Assembly: GCF_039631295.1 (NCBI RefSeq)
Contig: NZ_JBDIVE010000012.1
Location: 20,768 to 84,767, forward strand
Reading direction: 5' to 3'
Length of the DNA stretch: 64,000 nt
Origin: Viridibacterium sediminicola
GTDB lineage: Bacteria; Pseudomonadota; Gammaproteobacteria; Burkholderiales; Rhodocyclaceae
The position numbers and the translations under genes are program-made. The notes below the pieces were generated by a model. It had not been told where the DNA came from, made no database searches, and was given only the letters and a program-made list of their open reading frames with translations. Below, one piece after another: positions 17,282 to 25,993 of the stretch; within the stretch, counting starts at the first letter, position 1, and each line of letters begins with the position of its first letter.

Positions 17282-18187
17282 ATGGATCGCTTTGAAGCCA
17301 TGCAGGCCTTTTGCAAGGTCGTCGAGCAAGGCAGCTTTGCCGCCGCCGCCGAACGCCTGGACATCTCCACCTCGGCCGTCTCGCGTCTGGTCGCCCAGCT
17401 CGAAGCCCACCTGCAGGCACGCCTGCTCAATCGCACCACGCGGCGCACCAGCCTCACCGATGACGGCCGCGCCTATTACGAGCGCTGCCTGCAACTGATT
17501 GCCGACCTCGAAGAGGCCGAAGAACTGGTCGCCCACACGGGTAGCGCGCTGCGCGGCACCCTGCGCCTGACCGCCTCGATCGGCTTTGGCATCGGCCCGA
17601 TGGCCGGCGCGCTGGCCGAGTTCTCGCGGCGCAATCCGGCACTGAAAATCGATACTTCGCTGTCCGACAACCAGGTCGACCTGGTCGAAGCCGGCCTCGA
17701 CATGGGCATCCGCATCGGCCAGCTCGGTTCGCAAAACGTGGTGGCGCGCACCATTGGTCGCACGCGCATCCTGATGTGCGCCTCGGCCGGCTATCTGGCG
17801 CAGCACGGCACACCGCAAACGCCGGAAGACATGGCGCAGCACAACTGTTTCACCTATGCCTACACGCCGGACAGCCATATGTGGCGCTTCCAGCACCTGG
17901 ACGGGCGCAAGGCCGAGGTACGCATCAAGGGCACCCACCACGGCAACAACAGCATGCTGCTGCGCGAACTGGCCTGTCAGGATCTGGGCATCGTGCGCGC
18001 GCCGGACTTCATCCTGCAAAGCGCGGTCGATCGCGGCGAGCTGGTCGAGCTGCTGCCGGACTGGACCGCCAACATGATCAATATCTACGTGATTTACCCC
18101 AGCCGCCGCCATCTCTCGGCCAAGGTGCGCGGCTTTGCCAACTTCCTGCAGGAATGGCTGGCCAGGGACGAGGCCAAGCCAGCTTGA
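17282..18187 (+). CDS. LysR-family transcriptional regulator
   Basis: A 301-residue LysR regulator of the CrgA/PP2_CrgA type. The helix-turn-helix is at residues 17-45 (GSFAAAAERLDISTSAVSRLV) followed by LNRTTRRTSLTDDGR. The C-terminal two-lobed effector domain has DNQVDLVEAGLDMGIRIGQL and CFTYAYTP. The gene is divergent from the GST/dioxygenase/flavodoxin operon with 152 bp between, so it likely regulates that operon in response to an aromatic or electrophilic compound (inference). GGAG precedes the ATG. Confidence 0.92.
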   Translation: MDRFEAMQAFCKVVEQGSFAAAAERLDISTSAVSRLVAQLEAHLQARLLNRTTRRTSLTDDGRAYYERCLQLIADLEEAEELVAHTGSALRGTLRLTASIGFGIGPMAGALAEFSRRNPALKIDTSLSDNQVDLVEAGLDMGIRIGQLGSQNVVARTIGRTRILMCASAGYLAQHGTPQTPEDMAQHNCFTYAYTPDSHMWRFQHLDGRKAEVRIKGTHHGNNSMLLRELACQDLGIVRAPDFILQSAVDRGELVELLPDWTANMINIYVIYPSRRHLSAKVRGFANFLQEWLARDEAKPA

Positions 18188-18194
18188 GCGCGAC

Positions 18195-20018
18195 TCAGCC
18201 CAGGCGTGCGAGCAGGCGCTGGCGGACTGCGTCGACGACGCCGGACCAATCGCCCGGCGCTTGCTGGCGGAACACGCTCAGGCTCGGATACCAGGGGCTG
18301 TCCTCGCGTTCGAGCAGCCAGCGCCAGCAGCCGTCGAAGCGATTGAGCAGCCACACTTCCTTGCCCAGCGCAGCGGCCAGATGCGCCACCGCTGTATCGA
18401 CCGCAATCACCAGATCCAGCTGTTCGATCAGCGCGGCAGTATCGGCAAAGTCCTCCAGCGCTGCGCTGTGATCGATGATCTGCGGCCCCGCCCAGCCTGC
18501 CGCCTGCAGCGCGGCCAGTTCGGCCTCGGCCGCCGCGCCTTTTTGCAGGCTGTAGAAACTCGCGCCGGCCAGCTTGAGCGGCGCAAGCGCCTGCAGCGGA
18601 ATATTGCGGCGCAGACCTGCGCGCCACACATCCGGCTGGCCCGGTCGCTCACCACCGGCCCACACCAGGCCGACGCGCAAGGCGTTGCGCTCACCCAGAC
18701 GCTGCGCCCAGGTGGCGGCCAGGGCCGGGTCGCTGCGCAGATATGCCGGCGCCGCCGGTACGCTGGCCAGCGTCGTGCCCAGCGCCATCGGCAGGCTCAG
18801 CAGCGGGCAATGACAATCGTGCGCGGGCAGCGCGGCAGCCTCATCAAGCAGCTCGCTCACGCCATCCAGCGTGGCCAGCACGCGCAGCAAGGGCTGTGGC
18901 GCACGCAGGATCACACGGGCACCCTGGGCGGCGAGAAACACCGCGTAGCGGCAGAACTGCAGGGTATCGCCAAAACCCTGCTCGGCATGCAGCAGGATGC
19001 TGCGCCCGACCAGGGAAAAATCGCCGCGCCACTGCGGCCGATCGGTGAGCAGGCGCACCGCGCGCAGACTGCAGTCCCAGCGCCGCTCGTAGAGGCGCCA
19101 ACCCGCCGCGTACTGGCCGCTGAGCAGGCAGATCATCGCCTTGTTGAAATAGGCTTCAGGCTCTTCGGGCCGCCAGGCAATCGCCTGTTCGTAGCTGGCC
19201 ATCGCCTCGTCCAGGCGCATCAGGCTGCGCAATACCACGCCACGGTTATTGCAGGCCGCAACAAAGTCCGGTTGCAGCGCAATCGCCATGTCATAGCTGG
19301 CCAGCGCTTCGTCCAGCTGTTCGAGATCGGCCAGCACATTGCCACGGCTGTAGTGCAGCACAGCACTGTCCGGCTGCAGGGCCAGGGCGGCATCGTAAGC
19401 GGCCAGTGCCGCCTGCGGCTGGCGCAGATCGTCCAGTACATGCGCATACTGATGATGCGCATCGGCGTTATCCGGCTGCAAAGCCAGCGCCTGCAGGCAA
19501 TCCTGCAGCGCCTCGTCGAAACGACCGAGCATGCGCAAGGCATGGGCGCGCTTGTAGCAGGCCTCCGCGCGCTCGGCGAGCGCGTCGGGCGCCGCGATGA
19601 TGGCGCTGTAATCCAGTAAGGCAGCCGCGAAATCGCCCTGCTCGCTCCGCGCATTGGCGCGCTGCAGGTGGGCTGGCCAGTAGTCGGGCTGCACGGCAAT
19701 CGCCTGATCGAAGCAGGCCTGCGCTTCCACCCGCTGCCCCAGCGACCACAGCACGAGGCCCAGATTGGTCTGCGCCTCGGCGTCCTCCGGTCGCAGCGCG
19801 AGCGACTGACGCAGGCGCAGCACGCCGGCCTCGACCGCCCCGCTCTGAAACTGCGCCATGCCCGCCAGGCGCAACAGACTATGCGGTTCTGGGCTGGTCG
19901 CCAGCAGCGCTTCGTAAATCGCTAGCGCTTCACTCAGCGCGCCAGCCTGATGCAGCAACAGCGCTTCGCGCAGCTGGGTCGCTGCGGCCTGTTCCGCGCT
20001 GCCTGCGCCGGTGTGCAT
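18195..20018 (-). CDS. TPR protein with glycosyltransferase-like C-terminus
   Basis: A 607-residue protein. Residues about 10-320 hold consecutive tetratricopeptide repeats (AEAQTNLGLVLWSLGQ, NADAHHQYAHVLDDL, SAVLHYSRGNVLADLEQ and more). The C-terminal 280 residues resemble GT9/GT41-type glycosyltransferases (LRVGLVWAGG, FYSLQKG, VIAVDTAVAHLAAALGKEVWLL). Such fusions occur in O-glycosylation or surface polysaccharide systems. It follows the hypothetical gene at 20031 by 12 bp and is convergent with the LysR gene. The acceptor is unknown. Confidence 0.8.
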   Translation of the reverse strand: MHTGAGSAEQAAATQLREALLLHQAGALSEALAIYEALLATSPEPHSLLRLAGMAQFQSGAVEAGVLRLRQSLALRPEDAEAQTNLGLVLWSLGQRVEAQACFDQAIAVQPDYWPAHLQRANARSEQGDFAAALLDYSAIIAAPDALAERAEACYKRAHALRMLGRFDEALQDCLQALALQPDNADAHHQYAHVLDDLRQPQAALAAYDAALALQPDSAVLHYSRGNVLADLEQLDEALASYDMAIALQPDFVAACNNRGVVLRSLMRLDEAMASYEQAIAWRPEEPEAYFNKAMICLLSGQYAAGWRLYERRWDCSLRAVRLLTDRPQWRGDFSLVGRSILLHAEQGFGDTLQFCRYAVFLAAQGARVILRAPQPLLRVLATLDGVSELLDEAAALPAHDCHCPLLSLPMALGTTLASVPAAPAYLRSDPALAATWAQRLGERNALRVGLVWAGGERPGQPDVWRAGLRRNIPLQALAPLKLAGASFYSLQKGAAAEAELAALQAAGWAGPQIIDHSAALEDFADTAALIEQLDLVIAVDTAVAHLAAALGKEVWLLNRFDGCWRWLLEREDSPWYPSLSVFRQQAPGDWSGVVDAVRQRLLARLG

Positions 20019-20030
20019 CAGCGCCTGCGC

Positions 20031-20804
20031 CTAGTTGGCCGTTGCGCGGCGTGCCTGTTGCCAGGCGCGCACGGCTTCGGAAGACTGGCTGAGGATGCGC
20101 GTGCGCAGATCTTCCGGCAGCGCGGCAGCGAGTGAAGCGAACAGCGATTGCGTGGTCTCCAGCGCCATGCCTTCGACGGCGATGCCTTGCGAGAGGCAGC
20201 GCATCTGGATCGAGGCCAGCGCATCGGCGATCAGCCGCCAGCCGTGCACCGGCATCTGGCCGAGCAGGGCCAGCATCATGCCGCCGAGCTGCTGCAGGAT
20301 CTCATCGGCCTCCTCGCGCACATCGGCCGCCACCATGGCATGCCACAGCGCCAGGTGCAGTTCGCGGCGCAACAGCACCTTGAAGTCGAAGGCGGCGGCT
20401 TCTTCCTCCTGCACGCGTTCAAAGAAGGCCTGGCAGTGCGCCTCTTCCTCAACGTCGATCTCGTCACGCAGGTAACCGACCAGCTCGCTGATGCCGCCCA
20501 GGCTGAGATTGCCGAAAGTCTGGCTGAAGGCCAGGCCCCACTGATCGAGGCCGCTGAGCAGCAGCGCCTTGCGCAGTGCCGTGCCCTCGCGGGTCGCCAT
20601 CGCGGCCCAGCTGCCAAGGTGGGCGGCCAGCTTGGCCAGCGCCTGCTGGCGTGCCTCGCTGCTGGCCGTGCCCTCGGCACCGAGGCGGAAGGCCGTGGCG
20701 AACGATTCCTGCACCAGCCGCGCAGCTTGCTGCTGCACGTCACGCGGCGCCAGTTCGAGCAGCGCGTCTTGCGGCAGAGGGAAAGATTGGGGCGTGCTGT
20801 CCAT
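20031..20804 (-). CDS. Hypothetical protein upstream of TPR-glycosyltransferase
   Basis: About 257 residues from the ATG at 20804; an in-frame ATG at 20819 would add five residues, and neither has a strong ribosome-binding site. The protein is largely helical and Ala/Leu/Glu-rich, with no signal peptide and no membrane segment. I recognise no family. It is likely co-transcribed with the TPR/glycosyltransferase gene (12-bp gap), which suggests a shared process. Confidence 0.65.
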   Translation of the reverse strand: MDSTPQSFPLPQDALLELAPRDVQQQAARLVQESFATAFRLGAEGTASSEARQQALAKLAAHLGSWAAMATREGTALRKALLLSGLDQWGLAFSQTFGNLSLGGISELVGYLRDEIDVEEEAHCQAFFERVQEEEAAAFDFKVLLRRELHLALWHAMVAADVREEADEILQQLGGMMLALLGQMPVHGWRLIADALASIQMRCLSQGIAVEGMALETTQSLFASLAAALPEDLRTRILSQSSEAVRAWQQARRATAN

Positions 20805-20956
20805 GCGCGCGGATTCCATCAGATTCGAAGCCCGCCATTGTGCCGTATTCGCCGCCAGCCTGCCGTGCTGCGCCATTTGTCACACTCGGCATGTCGCAGG
20901 ACAGAACTACGGCACGCGCATTGCTTGTGCACCGCAAACAAGCAGGAGAAAAGTCG

Positions 20957-21256
20957 ATGGACAATCAACTGATACAACTGGTCGCGCGTCTGAAGATTCG
21001 TCTGCGTCAGGACCGCGGCTTTTCGGTCAATACCCAGAAATTTTTCGCCGAACGCCCCTACGCCAGCCAAGTGCTTGATAGTGCGGAAGAGAGTGATGAC
21101 GAATCACTGGTCAGCCTGGCGCTGGAAATCCGCGAACGGCTCGGCTGGATCGCCCAGCCCCTGGTCAGCCCCAGCCCGGCGACGCAAGCCGCCCCCGCCA
21201 GCGCCCCACACGCCGAGAAAGTACAGTACGTTTTCGGCGCCCGCTCCTGGGGCTGA
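20957..21256 (+). CDS. Small hypothetical protein (99 aa)
   Basis: A 99-residue protein with a strong AGGAG 8 bases before the ATG. The first 65 residues look like a compact acidic helical domain (LIQLVARLKIRLRQ, DDESLVSLALEIRERLGWI), followed by a Pro/Ala-rich linker and the C-terminus YVFGARSWG. There is no signal peptide or membrane segment. Family unknown. A hairpin with a T-tract follows. It is divergent from the gene at 20804. Confidence 0.65.
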   Translation: MDNQLIQLVARLKIRLRQDRGFSVNTQKFFAERPYASQVLDSAEESDDESLVSLALEIRERLGWIAQPLVSPSPATQAAPASAPHAEKVQYVFGARSWG

Positions 21257-21280
21257 AACCCGTCAATTGCACCAAGCTTG

Positions 21281-21319
21281 CGCCGGCTGTCCGTCCAAAT
21301 CGACCGCCGGCGTCTTTTT
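21281..21319 (+). terminator. Probable Rho-independent terminator
   Basis: CGCCGGC pairs with GCCGGCG across an 18-base loop and is followed by TCTTTTTG, 25 bp after the stop of the 99-aa gene. The long loop lowers confidence. Confidence 0.45.
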
Positions 21320-21390
21320 GAAGCCCGCCGCCCGCTGAACCAGCCAAGCGCCAGCAAGCGGCAGATCGGCCCGCAGCACCACCCGCGGCC

Positions 21391-21558
21391 CTACTTCTTG
21401 CGCCCCATCAGCCCCGCCACACCGACGGCGATCAGGATCACCGGCCACCAGGTGCGCAGCAGCGCACCGATCAGGCGAAAACTCAGGATGTCGAGGTTGT
21501 GCAGCAAGAACAGCACCCCGACCAGGATCAGCGCCACAGATCCGCTACGTGATTGCAT
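21391..21558 (-). CDS. Small membrane protein, LiaI/LiaF-like (DUF5668)
   Basis: A 55-residue protein with two transmembrane helices: VALILVGVLFLLHNLDIL and WWPVILIAVGVAGLMG. This is the layout and wording of the LiaI-LiaF-like/DUF5668 membrane domain. I placed the start at the ATG at 21558 (MQSRSGS), preceded by GAGG. The function of solitary copies is unknown. The stop codon follows a basic GRKK end. Confidence 0.7.
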   Translation of the reverse strand: MQSRSGSVALILVGVLFLLHNLDILSFRLIGALLRTWWPVILIAVGVAGLMGRKK

Positions 21559-21731
21559 CGTCACACACCTCAAAGTCAGACAGGGCCCCACTCTGCCAGC
21601 CGTCACCGGCCGCGTCCAGCCATGAACTTGCGACAGAACGCTTGATCACGCTCAAGAACTCCGCGCCAAGACCGTTAGCAGGAATAAGGCAGCTGCATAG
21701 GTGGCAGGCCACACGCCCCGGAGAAAGATAG

Positions 21732-22166
21732 ATGAACACCAAACACGCGTCGGCATTGCTCACCCGCCTGGCCGCCCCCCTGCTGGCTCTCGGTCTGCTG
21801 TGCAGTACGCTGCCTGCATACGCCAGCGGCAAGGGCGAAGGCGGCGGCGGTCCCGCGCCGATGACCTTCACCGCCAATATCGGCCCCTACGGCCCCGATA
21901 CCCCTACAGGCGGCGGTGTGCTGCAAGTCACCATGGTGCTGCAAACCGGCTCGCCCGAAGCGCAGCACGAAGTGGACACCTACAAGCCCAAGGTGACGCA
22001 CCACATTTACCAGACCATCAGCAAATTCACGGTCAGCGAGCTGCGCGCGCCCAATGGCAAGGACAAACTGGTCGACGCCATCATCGACCGCCTCAACGCC
22101 GTGCTCAAACTCAAGCCCAAAGACGGCATCACCGACGTCTTCTTTACCAGTTTCATCGTCCAGTAA
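21732..22166 (+). CDS. FliL-like exported protein
   Basis: A 144-residue protein with a signal peptide (cleavage after PAYA) and a C-terminal domain like flagellar FliL. The strand/helix pattern VLQVTMVLQT, then a long helix ending in ILDRL-type residues, closes with TDVFFTSFIVQ, which corresponds to the VYFTEFVMQ-type end of FliL. Unlike flagellar FliL it appears to be secreted rather than membrane-anchored, and no flagellar genes are nearby. AGAAAGAT precedes the ATG. The role is unknown. Confidence 0.65.
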   Translation: MNTKHASALLTRLAAPLLALGLLCSTLPAYASGKGEGGGGPAPMTFTANIGPYGPDTPTGGGVLQVTMVLQTGSPEAQHEVDTYKPKVTHHIYQTISKFTVSELRAPNGKDKLVDAIIDRLNAVLKLKPKDGITDVFFTSFIVQ

Positions 22167-22286
22167 GTCTTCGCCGCGCAGCGAACGCTGCGCCGCACCC
22201 CTCTGCTTCCCACGGCAGTGCCCGCCCGACGCCCCGAGTGGCGTCCGGGCGGGTATCCTTACGTCTTTCCCATTTACAACGGATCA

Positions 22287-22387
22287 GGACTTCCCAGAAC
22301 CGCTTCCGGCTAGGCGTCGCCGACGAAGATAGTACGAACGGTACAGCGAGGAGGCGCAACAACGCCGGAAGCGGTTCTGGGGAGTCC
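22287..22387. repeat. REP-like inverted repeat upstream of ettA
   Basis: GGACTTCCCAGAACCGCTTCCGGC (given here only as ends GGACTTCC and TTCCGGC, 22287-22310) pairs with 22364-22387 with one mismatch in 24 bases, around a 53-base loop containing AGTACGAACGGTAC. The element ends 13 bp before the ettA start codon. It resembles interspersed repeats I recall from Rhodocyclaceae intergenic regions, which I cannot check here. Confidence 0.8.
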
Positions 22388-22399
22388 GCAAAAAGACAC

Positions 22400-24064
<1,665 letters not shown>

Positions 24065-24075
24065 GCACCGCCACT

Positions 24076-24191
24076 CCCCTCTCCCGCTCGCGGGGCGCAG
24101 CAAGGATTTCGAGTTGCATGCAACTCGCTTGCGCAGCCGGTTGGCAGTGCAATGCCAACCGTGGGACGCGGAGCGGGGCTGGGGGAGAGGG
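24076..24191. repeat. Imperfect inverted-repeat element between ettA and the zeta-like gene
   Basis: Outer arms CCCCTCTCCC and GGGGGAGAGGG enclose two hairpins: the perfect palindrome GAGTTGCATGCAACTC (24111-24126) and GGTTGGCA/TGCCAACC (24139-24160). This layout is typical of small REP/MITE-like repeats in GC-rich proteobacteria. It fills the gap before the toxin-like gene and may also end ettA transcription. Confidence 0.65.
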
Positions 24192-24206
24192 CAAGCCAGC
24201 TCATCT

Positions 24207-24731
24207 ATGACTGAAACCGGCCGCAAAATCGTGATCATTGCCGGCCCCAACGGGGCTGGCAAAACCACATTTGCGCGCGAGTTTCTGCCGCAAGAAGCGC
24301 ACTGCCCGATATTCATCAACGCAGACCTGATCGCCGCAGGGCTGTCGCCTTTCGCTCCCGAGGCTGTTGCGGTCAAGGCTGGCCGCATCATGCTGGCCGA
24401 GATGGGCGAGAAACTGCAAGCAGGCCAAAGCTTCGCCTTTGAAACCACACTTTCCGGCCTCAGCTACGCGCGGCAGATTCCACAATGGCAAGCGCTGGGC
24501 TACGAGGTGAAGCTGTTTTTCCTGAGTCTGCCGGATGTTGAAATGGCGATATCACGTGTCGCCACGCGGGTATCACAAGGCGGACACAACATCCCTGAAG
24601 AAGTTATCCGCAGACGTTTTAATGCAGGTTTGCGCAACTTCCACGACACGTATAAAAACCTTGTCGATGACTGGATGCTCTACGACAATCAAGAAAAAGT
24701 ACCACGGCCGATTGACTGGAGTGAACGATGA
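24207..24731 (+). CDS. Zeta-toxin-family P-loop kinase
   Basis: A 174-residue P-loop kinase: Walker A GPNGAGKT (13-20), FINADLIAAGLSP (36-48) and SFAFETTLSG (75-84) match the zeta toxin/AAA_33 group, which phosphorylates UDP-N-acetyl sugars or related small molecules. The C-terminal EEVIRRRFNAGLRNF supplies the lid arginines. Its stop overlaps the start of the 59-aa gene (ATGA), so the pair is translationally coupled, like a toxin-antitoxin unit. The order is kinase first, unlike the classical epsilon-zeta. The substrate is unknown and toxicity is inferred. Confidence 0.82.
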   Translation: MTETGRKIVIIAGPNGAGKTTFAREFLPQEAHCPIFINADLIAAGLSPFAPEAVAVKAGRIMLAEMGEKLQAGQSFAFETTLSGLSYARQIPQWQALGYEVKLFFLSLPDVEMAISRVATRVSQGGHNIPEEVIRRRFNAGLRNFHDTYKNLVDDWMLYDNQEKVPRPIDWSER

Positions 24732-24907
24732 ACACGAACAAACCGCTACCCACCGATCCGGATTTGCTCGGCTCCATCGAAGCCATCAAGCGCGCAGCGC
24801 AGCGCGCACTTGAAATCGCTGAAGCCACCAACACCCCCTGCTACGTGATGCAGGACGGGAAGATCGTCGATATCGCCCGCAAGCCTGACAAAACCCTGGC
24901 GAAATGA
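24728..24907 (+). CDS. Small partner protein of zeta-like kinase (putative antitoxin)
   Basis: A 59-residue protein: a helix (DPDLLGSIEAIKRAAQRALEIAE) followed by a short strand-turn-strand (TPCYVMQDGKIVDIA). It overlaps both the upstream kinase and the downstream DUF2442 gene by ATGA, which makes tight co-translation very likely. Small proteins of this type commonly accompany chromosomal zeta-like kinases, so it is a candidate antitoxin. No functional motif can be recognised. The pattern YVMxDGKIVDI looks like part of a conserved family. Confidence 0.7.
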   Translation: MNTNKPLPTDPDLLGSIEAIKRAAQRALEIAEATNTPCYVMQDGKIVDIARKPDKTLAK

Positions 24908-25152
24908 CACAGACCGCCCTCGCTATTCGCTTCGATGAAGTCCGCATGTGGGTCGAACTTGCTGACGGGCGCGTGCTCGGCGTACCGCTCGCCTGGTTTC
25001 CGCGCCTGCTGCGCGCCACACCAGACCAGCTCGCAGCTGTTGAGCGGAGCCCCAGCGGCTTGCATTGGGATGCTCTAGACGAAGACATTTCCATCGCCGG
25101 ATTGCTGGCAGGGCGTGGCGACATGACGCATTCGCCACAACTGGCAGTCTGA
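24904..25152 (+). CDS. DUF2442 domain protein
   Basis: An 82-residue protein with the DUF2442 pattern: an N-terminal two-strand segment (RFDEVRMWVELADGRVLGVPLAWFPRL), a helix (TPDQLAAVE) and LHWDALDEDISIAGLL. DUF2442 proteins are often encoded beside DUF4160 partners in toxin-antitoxin-like pairs; no DUF4160 gene is present here. It starts inside the end of the 59-aa gene. Its stop codon lies 4 bp upstream of the right copy of the ettA-end repeat. Confidence 0.78.
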   Translation: MTQTALAIRFDEVRMWVELADGRVLGVPLAWFPRLLRATPDQLAAVERSPSGLHWDALDEDISIAGLLAGRGDMTHSPQLAV

Positions 25153-25837
25153 ACAGATTCGCCACAAGCCGATCAGCCGCCGCTGGGCCAGCCTGCTTGT
25201 CGCCGAGCACCTCGCCCTGCAAAGCCTGCGCACCGCCGGGCTACCCGCCAGCCACAGCGAGCTTATCGAAGCCGGCGGGCAAACTTTTCTGCAGCTCGAA
25301 CGCTTTGACCGCCTGCCGCGCAACCTGGCGCACGGGCAGACACCTGACGCTCCCACGCGCCTGGGCCGCCGCGCCATGGTCTCGCTCGCCGCGCTCGACG
25401 ACGCCTTCGTCGGCCACGCCGATCAGCCCTGGCCGGTAATCAGCGCCAGCCTCTGCGCGCAAGGCCGCCTCAGCGCCGCCACTCAGTGCCAGATCGAACA
25501 GCTCTACGCTTTTGGCCTAATGATCGCCAACAGCGACATGCATCGCGGCAACCTCAGCTTCCTGCCCGCCGCCGACGGCCCACTACAACTCGCCCCCGCC
25601 TACGATATGCTGCCCATGCACTTCGCCCCGCGCGCCTCAGGCGAAATGAACAACCCCCCCCCCGGCTTGCACTACCGCAGCCCGCCAGCACTGGCGATTT
25701 GGCAAAGCATGCGGCCCATCGCCCAGGCCTGGGCTTACATCGCTGCAAACAACAGCCGCATCGACGACGAGATGCGGAACGCCAGTCGCGCACAAGCCAA
25801 TACGCTAGAAAACTTCGCCGCAAACCTCGGCATTTGA
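25153..25837 (+). pseudogene. HipA-like kinase, N-terminally truncated remnant
   Basis: The frame ending at 25837 is open from 25153 but has no good start before the ATG at 25376. Its translation is HipA-like from WASLLVAEHLALQSLR onward. It keeps GGQTFLQLERFDR, LGRRAMVSLAALDDAFVG, the catalytic-loop region FGLMIANSDMHRGNLSF and the metal-binding-type LAPAYDMLPM. The entire N-terminal part of HipA (about 150-200 residues) is missing, so the kinase is probably inactive. A short product from 25376 could be translated. It joins in frame to the duplicated ettA end, which marks the deletion or insertion junction. Confidence 0.8.
25157..25180 (+). repeat. Direct repeat, right copy (duplicated ettA 3' end)
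   Basis: This segment matches 21 of 24 bases of the ettA 3' end and keeps the reading sense IRHKPISR. It is now the first part of an open frame that continues into a HipA fragment. A chance match of this length within 1.1 kb is very unlikely. Confidence 0.7.
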
Positions 25838-25993
25838 TGCCTGCTAGGCGCGGACGGAGTTCCAGCAACTCAGGCTCCGCCTGCCCACCTACCGCCACAG
25901 AGCGGAGTGCAAACTTCGCCACCCTGAACAAGGCGGGCGGTCACGCACGGGGGAAACATCCGGCGGGGCTTGCGCCCCCACCGTACGTGGTAT

